This document shows positions 14,201-28,000 of a DNA stretch of 64,000 bases, piece by piece. How positions within the stretch are numbered: the first letter of the stretch is position 1; each line of letters opens with the position of its first letter. This stretch comes from Fistularia commersonii (lineage: Eukaryota; Chordata; Actinopteri; Syngnathiformes; Fistulariidae). Location of the stretch: positions 13,935,679 through 13,999,678 of the forward strand of contig JBBMNZ010000002.1 in the NCBI GenBank assembly GCA_037954325.1, read 5' to 3'. The position numbers and the translations under genes are program-made. A model generated the notes under the pieces. That model had not been told where the DNA came from. It worked only from the letters and a program-made list of their open reading frames with translations, and did not search any database.

Positions 14201-16039
14201 AATTGAAAAAAAAATTAGACAGGACAGTTGCCATCATTTCTGTTGGGTTTCAGGCACTCCGACATCCGCAGGAGAATCTAAATTCCATCTGTCATCGCAA
14301 ACCACCTCAACCAAAAATGAAATAGGAATAATATTAATCAATTTCCTTTTTAAAAAAATAATTCGGATTAATTTTGATTCAGTGAATGCATACAGTTTAG
14401 ATTGTTCATCCACTTACTGTTTTGTTGGTCTGTTTGACAAAAGGTTGTGGATAGCAGTTTTGGTACCTCTTGTCTTCCACCATCAGTCTTGGAATGGGTG
14501 TCATAGGGTGAATAACCCCAGGTTTTGTCTGGAAATAGGATTTAGTATTTTTAACAGGAGAGAAGAATTCAGTTTGTAAATGTTCTGGTTCTATTTGCAG
14601 TTTATTTTAAGGTGCAGTATTGTCTCATTAATTAGATAAAAACACGGTGTACCTTTTTGGCTTCCCCCAGTTTTCTCTCACCATCAACGGATGGATGCAA
14701 GGTACAAATAGATGCCTGAGTACATTACGAGTGAGAAAATCAATGAGTCTATTGGTGTCATAGCTGAAAATTATTATTAAAATTATTTCATGCAAATTTT
14801 CACTATAAATATCCAAGAAATTTGAGAGAAATGTGTTTCATTTATGATTAAACAAAGTCATTGATTGTCAGCTTTATTATAAAGTGAGATTTACACATGA
14901 ATTAAAAGCTGCTCTACGTGTAATGGATCCTATACTTGCGTCCAGTTCCATTTTCACCAACATTTAGGTTTCAGTTTATTTGTTTGGTATCTCACCAGTG
15001 ACATAACAAACCTAATTTCATATAATGACAAAGAAGTGCTTAATCAAACCAGGCTCTGCCATGTAGTCAAGTTTAAGATTTCTTCCCACATTATGATTTT
15101 CAGCACCAGACAGTGCATGACTGTTGTTAATGTGGGTATATATTTATTAGACCTGAAAAATCAATTTTCCCATTAATGTTACCATTAACTCCCAGTACTG
15201 ATAGTAATAGTAATAGTAATAGTAATAGTAATAGTAATAGTAATAGTAATAGTAATAGTAATAGTAATAGTGCAGACTACCCCTCCCACTCACCCCATTG
15301 TCAAAACTGCGTCTTGTAACTATGAGCCTGATAGGGATTAGTGGATTGGTATTGTGCATGTAGCAGTTCAAAAATGTGACTCACATATTTGGTTTCACGT
15401 CCCAAGCTCTTTGCAAATGATGAGTTCTGCCAATGCAGGTGAAAATAAATCAATGAATGCATTTAAAAAATGCTAAACAGATCAACATTGGAAGCAAAAT
15501 AGAAACACTGAAATCGTAACCACCTTAAACATGCAACACTTACCCTCCGAAAGTGACTGAAAGACAAAAGTCAAAACCATTCCTCAGTGACTTCCTGAAC
15601 TTGCCTGAGCGCTATAGATGATTAGTGTTTTTTACATCTTCATCCAATTTTTGTGTTGCAGGAGAAAATTAACATCAAGGTTCTGCTGAGGATGTGTGTT
15701 CTTGCAGTTCGTTTGACATCTGTATTATCAACAGAACTGGTGACTGTTCTTCTCTCAATCTTTGACAAGCATCAAATTCATGCTATCTTATGGATGGCAC
15801 ACCCTCCTCCATAAATATATATGCACTAACACACATACTTATTTTCCCTGAAAACTACATGGAAGTTTCATTTCAGTGTTGAATGATAAAGAAGGAAAGC
15901 CACTTCATTTCTCCTGCTGATGATTTAACACTGAGAGTTCCCTTTTATCTTACTTCCAATTTGAATTTTGATAAATTTGTAGTGACTTTACTCTACATTT
16001 TTAGTTACATTTCCACCATTCAAATTTTCATGAATCTGT

Positions 16040-16090
<51 letters not shown>

Positions 16091-19000
16091 TGTCTGTCTG
16101 TGCTTGCATGCTCTTAAGTGAATATAAATTTATACAGCATGTTATGATGAAAAGGCAATAAAGATCAATGCTTTTCAATCAAAACCTTGATAGTCCGCCC
16201 CAACGATCACTGCCACCAGTTTTAAGTTATGTAAGATTAAACATGCTAATATCATTGATGTCTTTCAAGACTGAAGTCTTTCAAGACTTTTCAAGACTGA
16301 AGAACATATTTGAAGAAAACATTTCTGAGATATGGCATTCCCACAAAACAAACAAATGGACAGAAAACATAATGTCTACATTAATGTGATCATATAAAAG
16401 TTAGATATTCTCATATAAATGTGTTCTTTAAATACTGTGTAAAGAATGAAAAATGTACCTGCAAACCTGTGTCAGTGGTTGACATCCAGGAAGGTTTCTT
16501 GCACTAAAATTTTGCAACACAGCCTGATAAATATTCATCATCAAAATCGGTGTTTCTCATGTTTAATTATACACAGGTATTTAAGTAAGATGACTCACAG
16601 GGGGAATGGAATTTGCCAATATCTCATCAATCGTTGCATATAGTTCCTCTGACTGCTGCCGGAGCTGAGCAGGAGAACACATCTATGGGAAGCATATCAT
16701 GAAAATTCTCACCAATCTTATCTGGAAATACATGCTGACAAATCTGCTGTTTGCTTGAATACCTCAGCATGTGTATCATTATCCAACGTGAAACCTCTTT
16801 CCGGTGTGTCACGCTGAGTGACCTCTCTCTCCACCTGGTCATCTATAGCCTGTAAATACAAAAGAGACCAATGCAGTGATTTGTCCTGCCCAGATTGCTG
16901 TATGATTGGGATTGTTTAATAACCTTGGAAACACTGCAATATATCCACCATGCAATTCACATTCATCCTTTATATTATTATTAGAGGGATTTACCTCCAA
17001 CAAACTGCACTGAATAAAACATGATGTTGTGTTTCTATGTCTCTGTTAAGGCTGATAGCATTTTCAATAATTCAAGTACTGTTATTATAGTTTGTGCTAT
17101 TATTGTTATTGTGACCATCTGAAACCTGTCCCCATTTTGATGCAACTCTATAAAGAGTGATGGATGAAGAATGAAATCCCACTGTACATCCATTAGATGA
17201 TTCCCCAAGTAAAGCTTTCAAACTTCATTACCTTATATCATCAGCCTGATGAAATATTCAATAAGGGTACAAGATGCATTAGTAGGAGTCGAGATGAATA
17301 AGTTAATTTACCTGTTGATCCAACAGAAGGGTGTTTGTAGGAATTGCAGCAAGGGATTTGTAGCTTGACTTAATCTTGTGCAGCTGTAGTTTACAGACAC
17401 CAGACAATGAATGTACAGTAAACTGAGAGAATGTTTGAATTTTGTTAAACATTTCAAAACATGCAATGAAGAATTTCATATTTTTGGGCTTAAGTAATCT
17501 CATATTGCTGTAAGCTACTAACTATCTCTATGCAAAATTGTGACCTATACTCCAGTTTCCCAAAACCAGGTAGAACACTGCCTAAACAAACAAAGTCAAT
17601 TTTCTCCTGCTCAGATTTAGCTGTCAATAAACATCCATGGTATGTTAGACTCTTGAAATAAAGTTGCCATTAATCAAAATATCTCATCATAAACATGATA
17701 AGAAGTCCTAAAGTATGACTCTCCCATATTTAAATGATACATTTCTCAAATTGGGCAGTTTTTGGCAATCTCTTTCAGATTGACTAACAAGAACAACATT
17801 TGTAGCCTCAGCTCTGCAGTAAATGTGAAAATTTCTCATACTTTCACCTAATGGCTCACATTATCATTCACCGCCAACAAGCAACTCTGTGGCATCTAAT
17901 ACATGCTACAAGACAGTATAGTCATTATCATCCTGAAGAGCTTTTGTACAGACAGTGTAGCTGAGGTAAATTTAACCAGCAACATTAGCCTCTCAATTCT
18001 GCAGCTGTTTGTTTCTCCACTCTGCAAGTATTTTTTGGAGGAAATAAATCAAGTGTGGATTTCTTCTCCAATTTCAATGCCAATTACAGTCATCATTAAA
18101 TGGCGGCAGGATGAAGACAAGCAATATTGGGCTCCATGTAGTGTCAACTGTCATGACACCACAAAGCTGAAAAAAACATCACAGGTTTCATGTTTTTATT
18201 CTCCTTTGGTCTTTTCACCCCTGGACTTTCCTCTCTACTGACTATAGATCAACACCAGCTGCCTTGGTAATATCATGCATTTGATCATCACAGAATGAGT
18301 GATGATCCTGCTTCTAACTGACAAGAACTCCTTGATATATATTTTTTTTTTACTTTTACTAACTTTGCCTCACAACACATAACTCAAACTGATATCTCTC
18401 ACTGATATTAGAGTGAGGCCAATGTCAAAAGCACACAGAAGCATCAAAAAGTGGACTGTAGCATGTTTGGCTCAAACCTTAACTTGATTGGCTGATATAG
18501 CAATGATCTCTTCCCTGAAACATGACATCTCTGATTAAAATTCAGTATTTTCATCAGTCAAGATCATTGTACAGCATATCAGTAAAGATAAACTGATTCA
18601 ACATACAAGTGCATAAGGAACAGCCCTTGATAGCCACGTATCAAGTGGATGAAATCTGTTTTTAACTGAGTAACTCGCGTAAGACATGGAACAGTATGTC
18701 ACAGAGAGGGTATTGAATAATATTCTGAGTTTGTAAATGACAGTCAAGCATGTGACAGTCAAAGTGGCTACCTTTCTTTTTTTACCCTCACTGGTGTCTG
18801 ATATTCCACTCCCTGGCCTGGGGGAGGGGGTGGAGCGCAGAGAGAATGAAGGAGAAGGGCTGTAGTCTCTAGCTGGCAGTGCATGAGAGGGCGTAGGCGT
18901 GGGAGATCTGCTGGGTGATGGCCATCCAGTAAAGACGATGGGTGTGTAGCGAGAAGCAGACAATGTGTGAGGTTTGTAAAAACTGTGAGATGACATGTCA

Positions 19001-22000
19001 CTCCTTTCTGACTCACACCTTCCCGGGAAGTTTTGTGAAAGACGGTGAGGTGATGTTGATGTGTCAGGCGGGTGTGATTGAAAGGGTAGATGATGAGGAA
19101 GGCAGGGGGAAGGTGATCTCAGTCGTTCAGAAAGCAGCTGGAGCTTTGACAGGGATGAATTTGGCTGCCAACTTAGTTTCTGCTTCTCAGCGGTCACTTT
19201 CTTATTGACAGGTTTTTGAGATGAGAAAATTTGTTTGTTAAAGCCATTATCCACCTCACCCTCATGATCCATGTGAGCATTACTGGGCATTAGCTCAGGG
19301 GTGTATGGCTCAGAAATAGAGTTTTGCTGCTCTCTGAATTGTGAACATTGGAACATTTCTTCACGGTGGAATGGGGAAATGGATTTTAATCTTGAGCAAA
19401 GTATAGGCAGGGTAGCTGGCGGGGATGAAAGAACCTGCTCCGATCTTGGCCCTGATCTTGTGAAATTTGGGTCTGAGCATCTCTTCAATGTGGTTCTTTG
19501 ATCAATATACTGTACTGATGGAGGGGAAGTAACGCGTCTATTTTGTTCCTTGTGGACATGATCTTGACAGTCAATAGATGCTGATGAAGAGAACTTGGAT
19601 GAAAATTCCAGTGGAACAGAGGCCACACTGGTAGCAGCTGAGCAGGCATTACAAAAACTCAAAGTAACAGGATTGACAGGCCAGCAGGGGGTGTAAGGCC
19701 TCTGCAAAGAAGAAGAAAGAACAGGAAGGCGGCCTTTTCTTAGGATTGCAGTTAGGAGAGAGAGTCGGGTAAGAGGAGGCCGGTGCCGTGAAGGAGGCGG
19801 CTGGAAACATACAGAAGAGAGGCTCTCACTGGATGAGAAACAGTTTTGAGGTATGTTAACCAGACTGGAGCCAGGAGCAAGAATGTGCCTTTTGATCTGG
19901 ATCACAGAAGGGGAGAAGATGCCAGAGAGCACAGAGGAGCATGGAGAAACTGTTTGGCTTGAGGAGACAGGAGAGATTACATTGAAGAGCTTTGTGACAG
20001 ACCCACACTTCTCCATGTCTGAGCCCACAGAGAAGATGGACTCTGTGGAAGAGGCCATGCTGGGAAACACATTTGCAGGGTGTGTGGGAAACACCCCCTG
20101 AGAAAAGTCACATGAGCTAACCTCAGCATGTCCTGAGGTATCGCGACACTGCTGGGAAACACCTCTGTGTTTATTAGCATTTGTTTCCATAGTGGCAGTT
20201 CCGGTAGCCTCATGTTTGAATTTATTTTCGGACTGAGCATTTGCTGAAGGAGATATCTCGGAGAGGCTTGGGTGATGGAAACCAGACTTCATCTGTACAA
20301 AAGAGAAAATTAGACAACTTTTATTTGAGTTTTGCATGCGCCTTTTGAGTTCCACATCTATTTTGTATGACAGACAGTTGGCACTGTTTTACACAATAAA
20401 AGTACATCTACTATTTTGAAAAACATCATGTGTAGAGTCTACAATGGTCTACACTGTAGGCCATTCAAACTAACTTTAGCTCAGGGCCCATATGGAGGAA
20501 AATCTATTCTCGAGTGGGCCAGACGGGTAAAATCATGACATAACTATTATTGTACCTATTGTTTAATTCACCCCTGAAGCCTAGTATCTTTTAGCTTTGT
20601 GAGCCGGATTAAACCCGTTGACTGAACAGGATGAGTTGTGCTGTTTCATATTACCAATCTCAAAAATATTTGCCGTTATTCAAGTTTCGTATTGTAATAA
20701 TGTTGACCGTGAGATATCATACAGTAATCTGAGTACTCACATCAGCTGTAGCCTCTGGTTGATTTTTATTTCCTGTACCTCCATCTACTGAATCCTTGAT
20801 ATAGATTATCTCAGCCTTGAAAAGCCCCCCGTCTGACATGATCTCCCGGGTGGTCTCCTCATGTGACACAGCTAAGATCTGGCAGGAGAAAATGAACCAA
20901 ATGTTTTGGAAGAACCAAGAGTGAAACCTGAGAAACCCTGACGTGAACTAAAGCAAGCCCAGTCACATAACAGATATGCAGAACGTCACAGCGTCACATG
21001 CCCTGCACACACAACTCGCATGTGCTTCTAGTGTTGGAGTTTTTAGTACTTGATATGGAAGATCGGGTTTCATGGTTATTATCAGGAAGCACAGTTTGCT
21101 TTTTAATTTTGAAAGGATTTTTGGCAAAGATACAGTGAAATAATTGCAGATTCATATTTCACAATTTAACACACGCTCAAATGTTGTATGCTCTTATGCT
21201 ATTGCCCTCAGTTTAAAAATCAAATGTAAATATTGGCCATTCCTACTGGGTACTCAGCTGCTACATTATCCAGTAAATATCATCCTGAAGCAAACCATGA
21301 CCGATTGACTCAAGATGCATTGCATCTTTAAACAGATTTGAAGAAAGGGTTATTTAAAGTAACATGGTAGTGACCAATACCAAAAAGTCAATCCTTCAGT
21401 CTTCTCAATAGTGTGCTTCAAAATCACTCTCCACTTCTCTCAAAACCCTTATCTGAATTAATGTGCAACCTCTCCAAAAGACAATTTATATCGGCCGTCA
21501 TGGGAACCACAGAACCTCTCCATCACACGAGTGGGGTCCTTGAATATTCCATTCAAAGCTTGCTGATGTGTTATATATCCATTTTTTTTTTCTGTCACCC
21601 CCTGCATTTGATACATATGCACACATACAAACAAAAACACACAACAGCTGTGGTTGAGTTAGTAGAATGAGCCACAGCTCACATCCCTCCAGTCTGAAGG
21701 TTGGTGGTTCAAGACATTAAACCCCTCTAGTTCCCTATGGCTTGATTAGCACTTTGCAGGGCGGCTCTGCCGCCATCGTTTTTGAGCCTATGGGTGAATG
21801 TAATCCAGTGATAAGCACTTTCAAACTGCAAGGTGATGAAAGCACTGTCTATTTGGAGTCCACATGTAGACACACACCATTCATCATCACCAAGGTCACG
21901 TAATGGTGCAGTACTTACAGGAAGTCGAACTAAGTGTAACCCACCTAAAGGCCACTAGGGGTACTACATAGATTGAGTTATTCAACAGAATGAATGACGA

Positions 22001-25000
22001 AAGGAAGGAAGCTTATGTGCAGGAATAAGTCAGTTTTATTAGGTTATAATTCAGGTAAAATTATGCATTCATATGTTGTCTCTGATAAAAAATAAAAAAA
22101 AAAACAATGGAGATGACAAGTGTGGACAATCTAACAAGAAAGCATAGTAAGTGTGACCGGTCAGCTGTGGCTGTGACACCCCAGAGGAAATACACTGCTC
22201 ACAAAAATTAAAGGAGCACTTTAAAGAAACACATTAGATACATCAGATCTCAATATGAAGTTGGATATCTATACAAATAATGACAGGGCAGTGTCTTAGG
22301 AACAAAAGGATGCCAAGTCTTTTAATGGAAATAAAAGTTTTCAGCCTACAGAGGGCTCAATTGTGTAGACACCATAAAATCAGAGTTAAATGAAGATGTG
22401 GCAGGCTAGTCCATTTTTTGCAAAACTTAATTTCTGCAACTCAATATGCTTTTCAGTATCTTGTGTGGCCCCCACGAGCTTGTATGCATGCTTGACAACG
22501 TCGCGGCATGCTCCTAATGAGATGACGGATGGTGTCTTGTGGCATTTCCTCCCAGATCTGTGTGAGGGTATCCCTGAGCTGTTGTACAGTCTGAGGAGCA
22601 ACCTGGCGGCGCCTAATGGACCAAAACATAATGTCCCAGAGATGTTGTATTGGGTTTAAGTCAGGGGATCGTGAAGGCCATTCAATTGTTTCAATTCCTT
22701 CATCCTCCAGGTACTGCCTGCATACTCTTGCCACGTGAGGCCGGGCATTGTCGTGCATTAGGAGGAAACCAGGACCTACTGCACCAGCGTAGGGTCTGAC
22801 AATGGGTTCAAGGATTTCATCTCGATACCTTATGGCTGTCAGAGCACCATTTCCTAGGCAGTAGAGGTCTGTGCGTCCCTCCATGGATATGCCTCCCCAG
22901 ACCATCACTGACCCATCACCAAACCCGTCATGTTGAACGACGTTGCAGGCAGCATAACGTTCTCCTTGTCTTCTCCAGACTCTTTCACGTCTATCACAGG
23001 TGCTCAGGGTGAACCTGCTCTCATCTGTGAAAAGTACAGGGCGCCAGTGGTGGACTTGCCAATTGTGGTGTTCTTGAGCAAATGCTAGTCGAGCTCCACG
23101 GTGCTGGGCAGTGAGCACAGGGCCCACTACAGGACGTCGGGCCCTCAGGCCACCTTCATGAAGTCTGTTCCTGACTGTTTGGGTAGACACATTCACACCA
23201 GTGGTCCTCTGGAGGTCATTTTGTAGGGCACGAGCAGTGATCAGCCTGTTCCGCCTTGCACAAAGGAGCAGGTATCGGTCCTGCTGAGGGGTTGAGGACC
23301 TTCTACGGCCCTGTCCAGCTCTCCGAGAATAACCACCAGTCTCCTGAAATCTCATCCATGTTCTGGAGATTGTGCTGGGAGACACATTAAACCTTCTTGC
23401 TGCAGCACGTGTGGATGTGCCATCCTGGAGAAGTTGGACAACCTGTGCAACTTCTGTAGGGTTAAGGAATCGCCTCATACTGCCAGTAGAGATAATTACG
23501 CAAGCCAAAATCAGCACGAGTGGAAAACCAGCCAAAAAAGATCAAGAGGGAGAAACTTGAAATGACCTCCACATGTAAAACCAGTCCTGTTTTGAGGGTT
23601 TTCTAATTGTTGCCACAGAAGTGCACCTGTTGTTAATTCCATGAACACCAATACAGCTGAAATTGATTCACGAGGCCCTCAGCTGCTTAACCAACCAGAA
23701 AATTATCAGACAGGTTTAATTCAATTCATGCCAGGCACAATAAAAAAAGTGTTCCTTTAATTTTTGTGAGCAGTGTACTAAATATTACACCTTCAACCCC
23801 AACCATAAACAAGCAACCTTTTTGGGAATTCACTCCACACAAAATCTAGCCAGATAACAATGGCAGGTTTTATTCACTACACAGCAACAAGAAACAAATC
23901 ACAAGGGCTATTCACTACACAGCAAGCAGGAGCCACAGCATAGACCAAACATAATCTAGAAATAAGAAGACAATAATAACGTGGGGGTGGTTTCACAATA
24001 AAGCAGTGACTACATGCTGGAATAGCGAGCGCCCGATGGCCTACAGATTACCACATACATCACTAAATTGAGGGTTTTAAGTGTTAAAACGTTAAAATAA
24101 TCGTCGGGGGGAAAAAAAAAAAACAGTGGTTACACTAAATGTCTTGACTTCTGTAATTTGCCCTTGCTTTCCGTCCAGGTCAGCGCGAGAAAATTGCTTA
24201 GTAACCTCTGTAAAGTTCAGTCCCTCAGGAATGTTGTTCTAAAATGCCGTTTCCCCTCTGTTTCACATTACATTACATTACATTACATTACATTTGGCAG
24301 ACGCTTTTATCCAAAGCGACTTACAATAGAGGACATAGGGACTGCAAATACACTTGCACATACACGATGCACACGTTCAACTGAGTTGCTAAAATCCAAA
24401 AGGATACCTCCGTCTTGGTGTGCTGTTTTCTCACCGCCGACACAGCTAGGTTTTACAGAAAATAGCCTTTTGACGTTTTGCCCCGGGAATGTAGTTTAAA
24501 AAAACGAAAACGGAACCCGTGCTGTGAGCTTCCGGTATTACGTCATGTCACATGACCATAAGGCTACCTTAAAATTAAAGGGCCAGCGTTTCCCGTCACA
24601 TATGTGTGGATGGTGGGTTGAGAATGTCAGCCAGATTCACCTCTATATTTAAAATAAAGTCGGTGATCTTTTCGTTGACCTGCATCTTAGAGATACTGAA
24701 GGCAAACTGATGAAGGTAGAAAGCTGTATATTAGCTATACCTCTCTAAACAGTCACCAAAAATATTTCAATTAGCACCGTGGAGAACCAGATGAAGGGAC
24801 AGTGCAGGGAAGAATATCTCCACCTTCTTAAAATGACTGCCTGGGTCCTTACTCGACTAAATGAGTTTTTGGCCTTAATCAACTCCTAATTCAACATGGC
24901 ACAATTGGCTCATTTTTGTTTTTTGTATTTTTTTTTTTGTTTGTTTGTTTGTTTTTTTCTGCAAAATTATGCATGCCTGGAATTCATTTTGGACATCCTA

Positions 25001-28000
25001 CTCATTGATTCGGTAAATTATCTGTTCCCCACCTCCAAGCGAGGTGAGATGAAATGTCTTCAAATGTTAAAGCAATGTGATGACCAGTAGATGGCATCCA
25101 GGAGAGCCTCACTAAAGAGCCTGGAATTGAAGCAGGTATGTTTGGTTTCTAAAGCGATTGCTCTACCTCCTGCAACCTCCCGCGCCATGCCGCCCACAGA
25201 TATGGTCGGCGTTCTAGTCGCCTCTGTTTGGGGCCAGGGGAGAACGAGAGCGCAAAAATAGACCGCTGAACAACAACCACACACACCACTCACCCAAGAG
25301 GGCAGAAACAAAAACTCTCAACAACCAGTAACAACAGGTGTTACCAAGAGATACAGCAACAACTTAAGTGCAAATAGACTTGAAATCCAGGCAAGTTATA
25401 GGTATATGAGCCTGGGGTTATGCATATTGAGTGTGTATAGAAGTCATTCATATTGTGCAGGCATGATAATACATTGTTTGTATGCTAAAATATAGGTTTA
25501 TTTTGCTTCTTTTCATCTGTTTCAGTTACACCAACATACCTGGATGGTACTAGCATTTTGGGATGTTGAGAAGTGAATGACACCAATCCAGACCATCCTC
25601 CAATGACAGAGGTTGTGAAGTTGGTCCAGGAAGCTGACCTCTAACAGCAAACAGCAATGGACTAACCAGAGGCTGTTAGACCTTAGTGCTATAGTGATGT
25701 CAGTGCCAAATGATTATCTAATTACTCTAATAGCATGATAACATGATCCATTTTTGACCAGAGGAGTATCCTCCTCAGCCAAATTAAACTCAAGAATCGT
25801 GGTTTGAAATGTCTCAATATGAAGGAAGCTCTTACACTAATATGGATCAAAATAAAGAAAAGGTCAAACATCAATTAGGATGAGGAGCAACCATGTCATT
25901 GTAAGCTGTTTTTAAAAACTACAAAAATCATCATAGATAATTTTTTAGATTCTAAGAAAATTTCTCTTAATATTTATTCCAGTACTGTTTTTTTTCTGTT
26001 CTCTTTATCTAAATAATGATGGATTTTCAGTCTACTGACATGTGCCTTATAGGTAATCTCAACTGTTATCCTGTTTGATGTCTACTTTTCGGGCACATCA
26101 TTAGTTCATATGTGATACCCTGAGGTTACCAAAGAATATTTTTTATAATGATGAGAACTTCACCGTCATGATGTTATGATGGGTGTTGGGTGGCATATAT
26201 GATATAAGAATCTACATCAATTGACATCCTGCATCATCCATCGGAGTAACACCTGTATATGTAATTACTGTGAATCACCAAGATCAGCAAGATCAGCAAG
26301 ATCAAATCACCTTAAATAATAATAGTAACAAGTATACTCAAAATACTGTATATAAGGGTAAATGGGGCAGTCTTGTATATCTTTGCAATTGTAAGAGAGA
26401 TTTTTAGTCCCGTTGGCACTAAGACACAGAGCCTCTCTGCTCTATGAGAAGTTATTTTCATTTATATTGTGCGTTAAACGTGAAAGGCTTTCGAGAGAGG
26501 CTTTGATCAGTTTCCACAATGAGACTGTTTAAGTGTTCAAGAAGCACAAATGACATCAAAAACTACCTGGGTCATAAAAGTACTCAAAAGCACATTTACA
26601 AAAAATAACAAGCTCAATGGATTGTCTAACTTTGTCAACCGTTACATTGAGTTAGTTTGTATATATTCCCAGTGTGATCACCAATTTATGTTGTAGATGA
26701 CTTGCTGTGACAGGTGCTTTATCTGAGTGTGGAGTCTGTCATAAAGCAAAGAACTGATCAAACTTCTGTCCCTGCCTACTGCGTAAATCTAGCATTTAAT
26801 CTGAAGAATAAATATATAAATCTTTTTGTGTCATGTTGTGAGAGAACTACTTAACTTTCACTGGATGATGAAATTCTCAAAGAACAGATTTTTGGAGGAA
26901 TAGGGGTGGTTGGGCATACCAGTTGGATGTGAGTCATTTGAGAAATCTGAGGAGTAAAGTTGCTAAAGCAACATCAGATGTTCCACTACCAGTGGAAATT
27001 GTGCTACTGTGGGTCGAAGGAGGTGAGGAGGAAGGCGTGTTCGGGAGAAGAGAGAATATAATCTTTGAATACTGGGACAGTGACAGGAAAAGGTAGAGAG
27101 TTGGTTTCCATGATGCAGAGAAGGAGGGTGAATATACTGTGTGTCCAGGAGACCAGGTTGAAAGTTGGTAAGGCTACAAGCTTAGAAGCAGGTGTCAAGT
27201 TGTACTATTACAGTACAGACAGGAAGAGAAAATGAGTGGGAGTTATCTTGAATGAGGAGTTTGAGAGGAACGTTCTGGGGGTGAAAAGAATATCAGATAG
27301 ACTTATGAGATGGAAATTGGAAATTGAAGGTTCAATGCTCAATGTTGTTAGTGGCCGTGCCCCACAGGTGGGATTTGAGTTAGAGGAGAAGTTCTGGAAT
27401 GAAGCAGATGAAGTGATGCAAACATCTCCAGGGATGAGAGAGTGGTAATTGGTGCCGACTTCAATGGAGATGTTGGTGCAGGCTATAGAGGTGATGAAGA
27501 AGTAATGGGCACGTTTGGTATCCAGGATAGGAACACAGAGGGACAGGTGGTGGTAGACTTTGCAAAAGAAAGTAGTGAAAGAAAAGATAGGAACATAGGG
27601 TTATTTACAAGAGTGGAGGTAGGAGCACGCAGGTGGACTACCATCTTGTATAGACAAGGTAACCTGAAAGAGATCGGTGACTGCAAAGTAGTCGTGGTTA
27701 GTGTAGCCAGACAGCATGGAATGGTGGTTTGTAGGATGGCTCTGGTGATCAAGAGGATAAAAGCAGAGCAGAGGACAAAGTGGCGGAAGCTACAAAGGGA
27801 GGAGTGTTGCATGGCTTTCAGGGAGGAGTTGAGAAAGGCTCTGAGTGGTCAGGGAGAGCTTCCAGATGACTGGACAACTACAGCTAGTGTTATCAGGGAA
27901 ACAGGTAGAAGAGTACTTGGTGTGTCATGTGAAAGGAAAGTAGATAAGAAGACTTGGTGGCGGAATGAGGAAGTGCAGGAGTATTTACAGAGAAAGCAGT

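Noticed and set aside
15147..15371. Minus-strand ORF with a poly-Tyr tract
   Set aside because: Translation of the AGTAAT microsatellite.
18942..20101. Plus-strand ORFs of 66-88 codons opposite the large mlip exon
   Set aside because: Shadows of the 507-codon exon; no independent signal.
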